A DNA stretch of 64,000 nucleotides from NCBI GenBank assembly GCA_014526335.1, contig JACTAT010000329.1:107440-171439 (forward strand), in the 5' to 3' direction. The notes under the pieces were generated by a model. The model was not told where the DNA came from. It worked only from the letters and a program-made list of their open reading frames with translations, and did no database searches. Origin of the DNA: Chrysaora quinquecirrha. Lineage: Eukaryota; Cnidaria; Scyphozoa; Semaeostomeae; Pelagiidae. Shown here in pieces: positions 57,701 to 64,000 of this stretch (the stretch's first letter is position 1; each line of letters begins with the position of its first letter). The position numbers were made by a program, and so were the translations under genes.

Positions 57701-59094
57701 AAACGTTACTCGAATATATTATATGCGATACTTGACTTTATGTGACGAACCCCAGGGTAATCGTTCTATTCTGGCTTGTTTTGATGGGTCCAGACCTGAC
57801 CTGACCTGACCTGACCTGACCTGATTTCATCTGATCTCATCTCGTCTGATCTGACTTGACCGGACCTGACCTGATCTGACCACAACAGATCTAGTTTGAA
57901 TTGTCCTGACCTAACCTGACTTGACCTGATCAGACGTGGCCTGACCTGACCTGATTGGATCTCATCTTATCTCATCTGATCTGATCTCATCCGATTCTGT
58001 CCTATCCGACCCAATCGGATCTGATCTTATCCTACCGCACCTGACCAGTGTGATCCTACCTGACCTGACCTTACCTGAGCTTAACTAGTCCGACATGACA
58101 GGACATGAAATGATATGACATTTCCTTGCTTAAATTTACCTGAATTTAATCGACTTTGCTAAAAAGCTACACTCTTTTTTTTTATAAAAAAACCCCGTTT
58201 ATAAGAAACTCAGTACTGAGATCAATATTGTTTAAGAAACTTCCAGTACTTGACCCAAAATGATAAGCAACTTGCAGGTCTCACCAATCTTTAGAATTAG
58301 AAATATAGCATCGAGAAACGAACTTCTGTTACACTTTAAGTGTCTATTTTTACAAAAAGAACAGCTGATGTAAATATGAATTGCATTGCTTCTTCTACTT
58401 GTCAAATTTAATTGTCAATTACCAGTTTTAGCACTAAAATATTTTGATCTAACTGCTAAGAAACTTTCAGTACCAAAATTGTCCAAACCTAAGAAACTTT
58501 GAGTACTGAAAAAATCTTAGTTTCTTATAAAAAAAGCAGGGGCTGATCCAGGGGGGCTGGATGGGGTGGCTAGCCTTTGCTGGATAGAAAATTAGTTTTA
58601 CTGTCACAAAAAGGTGCGATTGGAACACTAACAGTTATTTAAGCAATGAACATTATTGTCATGCATTTACTAAATTTTCAAAAACGTGTAAAAGATAACA
58701 GATGACCAAAAATACGTATAGTATCTGTCAAAATCTTTTCTTCTCAACTCAAAAAGAGTGTTTTCTAGAATAAAAAAGGCGTTTCCTGAAATTCAAAAGG
58801 GCGTGGTCGCAGAATTTTTCCCCCAAACCCCCGATCTTCACCTGCCACCTCCCTTCATTGAAACCTAGATCAGCCCCTGAAAAGAGTATACTTTGCAAAA
58901 ACGATGACATTATGAAACTAAGCAATTTCTTTCAGAAAACATGTTCAAGAAAGGACTGTGATGTTGCCTTCAAAGCCAACATGCTGAACAGCTGCACAAA
59001 ACGTACCGGATTTTGTGTTTTTTACTCCAATCTTTATTACACCGCAGTCCGTATGTTTGGTTGGACGAGCTATGGAAAAGTCCATGGAAAATAA
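54737..59094 (+). CDS. PLA2-like gene E, complete secreted conodipine-type precursor
   Basis: Five exons with phases 1, 1, 1, 0: 54737-54770, 56276-56395, 56868-56981, 57592-57692 and 58936-59094. Signal peptide (MKMKFLALMIL, GIIAVQLRA), acidic segment (DEDEDEDPEELDGE), short basic exon (WSWRRRRRSPPTTPPEKRC), catalytic exon (DGCS ... KKACDEHDCCYQF) and Cys-rich C-terminal exon (KTCSRKDCDVAF ... GWTSYGKVHGK). Exons 3-5 are nearly identical to gene D, while exons 1-2 and intron 1 differ more. Intron 1 instead shares its 28-bp satellite with gene F. The AATAAA signal overlaps the stop codon, as in gene D. The shared catalytic His-Asp and Cys pattern suggest an active secreted PLA2-like protein. 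Confidence 0.88.
54845..56110. repeat. 28-bp minisatellite, gene E intron 1
   Basis: Some 40 degenerate copies of cattagcatcttcatttc plus about 10 further bases. Includes a higher-order repeat of about 300 bp (tactttattgttgagcagc blocks at 54895, 55200 and 55440). Confidence 0.9.
57785..58100. repeat. gacctgacctgatc repeat, gene E intron 4
   Basis: Homologous in sequence and position to the repeat in gene D intron 4. Confidence 0.85.
58170..58536. mobile_element. MITE, cactcttttttttt TIR family, gene E intron 4
   Basis: Near duplicate of the element at 9027-9397 over most of its length (aataagaaactcagtact, gtgtctatttttac). The right end is altered. Confidence 0.8.
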
Positions 59095-59099
59095 ACACA

Positions 59100-60550
59100 T
59101 TTTGACCAAACGCGATAAGAAACAAAGAGAAACAAAGAGAAACGCGGATTTGGAGGCATACCTTATTAGAACACTAACACAATTAGCTACAATCGTTACT
59201 TAAGGTTTTTGAAGACCGACTCTCTTCATAATAACTTGAGGTTTATTTTCATCCACTTTATAGACTTGTTTATCCCAACATTTTTAGGGATGTACTTTAT
59301 TTTTGTTTTTTAATGAATAATTTAGCGAATTTTCATCGTACCTTTTCTATCCACCAGTTGTATCTAGACTTATTACATTCCTAGTAGTCTACACTCCTCC
59401 ATACTCCACCACCCAGCTCGAATTACTCTGAGGAACCAGCAATTTTGTTGTTGTAGCTGTTGAAAGAGCTGGAGGAATGTAATGAGTCTATGCTGTATCC
59501 AGTTAGGCTCGTATTAGTTGTTGTTGTTTCATTGCGTTAGGCCCTGGCTAAACGATCAAACTTTGTTGATCCAACATATGAAATTTGATTGTCAAGCAAA
59601 ATGCTTGACCGTTTGGTCACGTCCAAAACATTGCTCGTCAAACATTTTTTGCCTGCGTTAAAAAAAATGCTTTTGAACTTTTTCAAAACTTCTTATTTTA
59701 ATTATTTTTGCTTGTCAGGCAATGTTTTTGTGGGCGTGGCCAAACGGTCAAACATTTGTTGTAAAGCAAATTTGAAACGTTGGATCAACAATGTTTGATC
59801 GTTTGGAAATGGCTTATACAATCCCCTTCTAGAGGCTGAGATTATCAAATCGTGCGCTAAAACCAGGGAAAAGCTTGCCAGGCGAAATTAATAAAATGTA
59901 CTGCCCATTCGAGAACTGCTTCTACCGTAATACCAAGATAACCTTTTATAATGTCGGGTATACATTTTTTTCGAGATTTTGGTATTAGGAACTGGTGATT
60001 GTTTGTGTTCAGGTGGGGGGCTAAAGTTAAACTATTTGGGGCAGTCAAAAAATATTTACCCCAGTACTTTTAAAAAGAAAATTTTCTTTACCCCACCATT
60101 GAAAACAGGAAAATATATACTCAACTTTCCCACAAACACGGTTTTGTTAAGAAACACAATTATTCTTTCACAGGCTGACTGACAACTACCCCACCATCCC
60201 AGTGTCTAGAAATTTATCGTTTACCCCACAATCAGCCCCCACCAGGATCATAAATAATGAGCGGCCCCTAAAGAACGGGTCTGTCTTTGAGACTTGGATA
60301 CTAATTAAATAGGAAGAAGTTGCTTTCGGGTTAGTCTGCCAAATTGCTTCATCCATCAAAAATTCTTTCCCAGAAACAAAAAGTTGAAATTTCCTTACAC
60401 TTTCGGCAAAAAGCAAAAGTTTTCTGATTCATATTTATAATTCTCAGAGTTTTCAATGTTATTACAGAGTATTAGTTTGAAATCCTTTTGAAAACAGAAC
60501 AAAAGGTTTTCTTTTAATTCGAAACTGTTTCGTTTTCGGAAAGGATTTAG
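59100..60550. other. Intergenic between genes E and C, with a foldback MITE (59545-59815)
   Basis: ccaaacgatcaaactttgttgatccaaca-type sequence recurs inverted as ggatcaacaatgtttgatcg, with tttgcttgtca near the loop. A second short inverted repeat with ttaccccac motifs lies at 60010-60240. No gene seen. Confidence 0.55.
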
Positions 60551-60559
60551 AATCTCAGC

Positions 60560-60566
60560 TATAAAA
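60560..60566 (+). promoter_or_regulatory. TATA box of gene C
   Basis: TATAAAA about 130 bp before the gene C ATG at 60693. Confidence 0.65.
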
Positions 60567-60692
60567 GCGTTATTCGTAAGCAACTTTTGCTACAAGTCGC
60601 TACAGGGCTAGAAGTTCGTTACTGCTGAAGATTCAAGATTTTCTGGTGTAGTGTAAAGCACAAGGATACTCGTCAGGGCTAACTTCACCGCA

Positions 60693-63258
60693 ATGATGCC
60701 AAACTTCGGCCTAATTCTATTACTCCTAGGTAAGATGAAAGCTTTATTTCGATTTAGTTCGCTGCATTGCCGATCTTTTACTACATGTACTCTTAGGTGC
60801 CTAATTTCTGTCCCCTTGCTTGTTGATTTTTTGAAAAATTCTCAACCCCCTTAGCTCTTATCCCCAGCATATAGGCACTTAGGAGTACCGTGCTGATATA
60901 ATAAATTGAAATAAATACTTTGACTCTTCTCTTACAGCAATGCCTTTTATTGGCTCTTGCATAGATGAGGGGGATATCAATACAGCATGTGTGGAGGTAT
61001 TAAATATTTTTTGTAGCTATTTGCTAACAACCTTCGTCGCTAGTATGCACTCTTTTTATAAGAACCAGGATATTTCGATTGAGGCTGGCTGTTCTTAAGT
61101 TTTTGCCTTTTTTGAGCCTGAATTGTTCTTATTCTGTCCCTAATTCCTCGGTTGCTTAGACAGCAATTTTCATCTGTGACTGTCTGGAGTGGCACTAGTT
61201 TTGTGCAAAAATGCAGCATGCTTGTCCATCTCTTTGTTCGCTTCTCTTTTACGTTATGTCTGACTGTTTTAATTTCTTTCATATGAAACTGATATTATTA
61301 GGGCTTATGACAAGGCCAATCTCTGCTTGTTTTTACTTTGTTCTTAAAATCTAGGCCAAATCCAGACTCGTGTTCTTATAAAATTGTTTTTTCATAAAAA
61401 AGGGTGTAGATCTCTAGGATTAGTTTTCCTACAATCTTGGACGAAAATATATTGAAACAGCCCAAATAGTCACACAGAAAGTGAAAGTCTCCCAGGTGCC
61501 AAAAACTTTCTATTTCATTTATTTCCTACCTCCGTAGAAAACTGCCGCGATAAATCAAAACCTCACGCGAGATATTGCCTCTCTTGAATCTGATCAATCA
61601 TGTAAAAAACTTTGAAAACTAAGAAACCCGCTTGCTGTCCTTACTTTTTGTCACCACGGAAGATAAATGAAGACCATTTGATAGATGATTCGAGATTAAT
61701 CGATAAAGTAATCAGGATTCATGGATAGATTAATCGGTATAATCTATTTATGGATCCGAGTGAAACAGCAATTAAATCTATCAATCCGGATTAATCGGTA
61801 CAATCTATGTATCAATCGGAGTTAATCAACAAATAAATCAAGTAGTCTGGATTCATCGACAGATTAAGTAAGATTAATTAAATGTTGTTGGTTTAGGTGG
61901 CTTTGAAAGATTCCGATGATATCAATAAAGCTATGGACGGGTGTCAGATGCCTGCCTCAGATGAGATCCATGGTTCGTCATTCACTCTTGAGGATATCAA
62001 GGTGGAGTTGCGGAAACTAAATCATGACTATGCAGCTGCTGTGAAGAAACAAAAACAAATTGCTCTTGAGTCGCGTATTGAAAAGGAGGCTCATAATGAT
62101 AACGAGGTTTCAAGGGAGCCTCGTAGTGATGTCAACAAAGAGGTAACTGATGCCAATGACAATGTATTCAGTTCAGCCTCAACTGATCGTGATGATTATC
62201 TGATGGACCATCTGAAGGTACAAAGTCAAAACATAGTCATTGGTCAAAACGACGCTAGAAGTGATGGTCATCTTCGTGGAAAAGAGGCTGACGAACGTGA
62301 GGCAGAGGTTAGAGATGCGAGGGAACAAAGTGAGGAATTGGAAAACCCAGAAGCAAGCAACCCAATTGGTAAATTTCATTTATTCCTCCTCATCAATTTA
62401 ACTTGAAATTATTTAATTTTCTGACGAACCTCATCCGTACTATACGGTTTTTGTTTCTGTTTTCAGCTGCGGATCCGTTCGGATGGGGCTCCAGAAGAAG
62501 ATTCTCTACCAGAAGAAGATTCTCTACCAGAAGAAGATTCTGTACAAGAAGAAGATTCTCTACCAGAAGAAGATTCTCTACAAGAAGAAGATTCTCTACC
62601 AGAAGAAGATTCTCTACAAGAAGAAGATTCTCTACTAGAAGAAGATTCTCTACAAGAAGAAGATTCTCTACAAGAAGAAGATTCTCTACAAGAAGAAGAT
62701 TCTCTACCAGAAGAAGATTCTCTACAAGAAGAAGATTCTCTACCAGAAGAAGATTCTCTACAAGAAGAAGATTCTCTACAAGAAGAAGATTCTCTACAAG
62801 AAGAAGATTCTCTACAAGAAGAAGAGCGTCTACAAGAAGAAGATGGCTGACCAGAAGAAGATCCTCTACAAGAAGAAGATGGCTGACCAGAAGAAGATCC
62901 TCTACAAGACGAAGATGGCTGACCCGAAGAAGATCCACTACACGGCGTCGTTCGACCACAAGACGTCGACGAAGCTGGTTTAGGCGTCGTTCCTCTTCAA
63001 TCCGTCGAAGAACATGGAGGCGAAGATCTTCCGGCAGGCGTAAGTTGCGTCCTTCATTTACTTGAAGCTTTTATGGTCTCTTTCTTGAGCATTACGGAAG
63101 ATTGCCTCTTTCACAGCAAGCCTCGCTATCATTCTTTGCTTTGTTTCGCAGCTGGAACTCCCAAGGTCGATGGCTGCAGCATTCCACTTGGTCTGTATTT
63201 TCCATACAAGAGAGCATTCACGCCATCCTGCAATCGTCATGATGTGTGCTATTATAAG
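60693..63258 (+). CDS. PLA2-like gene C: secreted acidic/Arg-repeat precursor (runs off right edge)
   Basis: Exons 60693-60729, 60938-60996, 61897-62368, 62467-63039 and 63152-63258 have the same phases as gene B. Signal peptide MMPNFGLILLLL. Exon 3 is hydrophilic and acid-rich but not a simple repeat. Exon 4 opens like gene B (DPFGWGSRRR) and then encodes about 26 F-S-T-R-R-R hexapeptides, followed by W-L-T-R-R-R/S-S-T-R-R-R variants and a diverse Arg-rich tail. Exon 5 carries GCSIPLGLYFPYKRAF and CNRHDVCYYK, the catalytic Cys/His-Asp segment. The final Cys-rich exon must lie beyond position 64000. Paired with gene B by architecture and exon phases, but its hexapeptide spelling and codons differ. 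Confidence 0.86.
61046..61406. mobile_element. MITE, cactctttttataagaac TIR family, gene C intron 2
   Basis: cactctttttataagaac at the left, ttcataaaaaagggtgta at the right. Confidence 0.65.
61670..61880. repeat. Degenerate gattaatcggt repeat, gene C intron 2
   Basis: Repeated attaatcggtacaatctat-type segments directly before exon 3. Confidence 0.7.
62488..62960 (+). repeat. 18-bp coding tandem repeat, gene C arginine exon
   Basis: About 26 units of agaagaagattctctacm. The arginine triplet is almost always AGA AGA AGA, unlike the CGC/CGT spelling of gene B. Confidence 0.92.
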
Positions 63259-63474
63259 GTAAGAAATGAGGTCATTGATCTTTTAATATTTCCACCTAAT
63301 TATACACCAAAAGCTATCACTCCATAGCTTCCACTCTCAATCAGTCACTATCCGAAACAATTTGAATACGTCGTTTAGAGTGGAAAACAAAATAAACTTG
63401 CTACAGCAATCAACGTATCTATGAAGTTAGAAAGTGCTTGAACCCCGTCTTAAACTTACTTGAAAGGATTTAAC

Positions 63475-64000
63475 AGTGGCAAACCTTGGTTAGCCTTGGT
63501 AAACCAAATTTAACCTTGGTAAATCATGTTTAACCTTGGTAAATTAAGTCTAACTATGGTAAACCAAGTTTAACCTTTGTAAACGAAGTAGTTTAACCTT
63601 GGTAAACCAAGTTTAACTTTGGTAAACCATGACTACCCTTGGTAAACTAAGTTTAGCCTTAGTAAACCAAGTTTAACTTTGGTAAACCATAGTTAACCTT
63701 AGTAACCAAGGTTTAACCCTGGTAAACCAAGTTTAACATTGGTAACCGAAGTTTAACGGTGGTATACCATGTTGATCGACGGACAACAGTGTTCAACTAC
63801 GATAACTAATGTTTAACCATTGTAAACCATGATTACGATAGTCTTTGTGTTTGTGGTTAAACTAACTTATAGTGGTGATAAAGACTTAGTCTAACCATAG
63901 TAAACTAGTTTTAACGGTTGCAAAGCATGGGAACCTATGGTCAATAATGTCTAACCGTGGTAAAACATGCTTAACCGTGGATAACTATGTTCAAACGGTC
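63475..64000. repeat. aaccttggtaaaccaagttt satellite, gene C intron 5
   Basis: Degenerate 20-21-bp tandem units continuing to the window edge. Confidence 0.9.

Noticed and set aside
62393..62959. Minus-strand ORF of LLLVEN repeats
   Set aside because: Antisense shadow of the gene C arginine exon.

Overview
The window is a metazoan nuclear locus: intron-rich genes with GT-AG splice sites, tRNA-derived SINEs, Penelope-like and LINE fragments, many short inverted-repeat DNA transposons (MITEs) and simple-sequence satellites. The gene families (secreted conodipine-type phospholipase A2-like proteins, an animal endoglycoceramidase, a ricin-B/apolipoprotein-L-like protein) fit a cnidarian best, probably an anthozoan. 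That is an inference. No rRNA, CRISPR or prokaryotic operon structure is present.

Layout. (1) 1-10.8 kb, minus strand: a GOLIM4/GPP130-like type II Golgi membrane protein spread over at least eleven small coiled-coil exons, running off the left edge. (2) 10.8-16.4 kb: no host gene recognised; nested inverted-repeat transposons. (3) 16.4-64 kb: a cluster of six related genes for small secreted proteins with a conodipine-like PLA2 fold. They are called here F (minus, 16.4-19.2 kb), A (20.6-29.8 kb, disrupted), B (31.4-37.9 kb, last exon probably lost in a 500-N gap), D (43.2-48.9 kb, complete), E (54.7-59.1 kb, complete) and C (60.7-63.3 kb, runs off the right edge). Two unrelated genes sit inside the cluster: a GH5 endoglycoceramidase (38.9-42.0 kb) and a two-exon gene joining a ricin-B-type lectin domain to an apolipoprotein-L-like domain (51.8-53.7 kb).

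The most unusual biology is the PLA2-like precursor design. The exons encode, in order, a signal peptide, a strongly acidic segment, a strongly basic arginine segment and then the PLA2 catalytic and C-terminal exons. In genes B and C the basic exon has expanded into dozens of tandem hexapeptides, each carrying Arg-Arg-Arg. The two genes use different arginine codons, so the expansions look independent. Together with the sphingolipid-headgroup hydrolase and the lectin/ApoL-like protein, this reads as a membrane-lipid-attacking gene neighbourhood (digestive, defensive or venom-related; function inferred).

The second notable item is a 6.36-kb DNA transposon (22293-28653) inside the acidic exon of gene A. 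It has 18-bp terminal inverted repeats, a perfect 8-bp target duplication, subterminal repeats and a multi-exon P-element-like transposase. Two short non-autonomous relatives with 8-bp target duplications occur in the same window.
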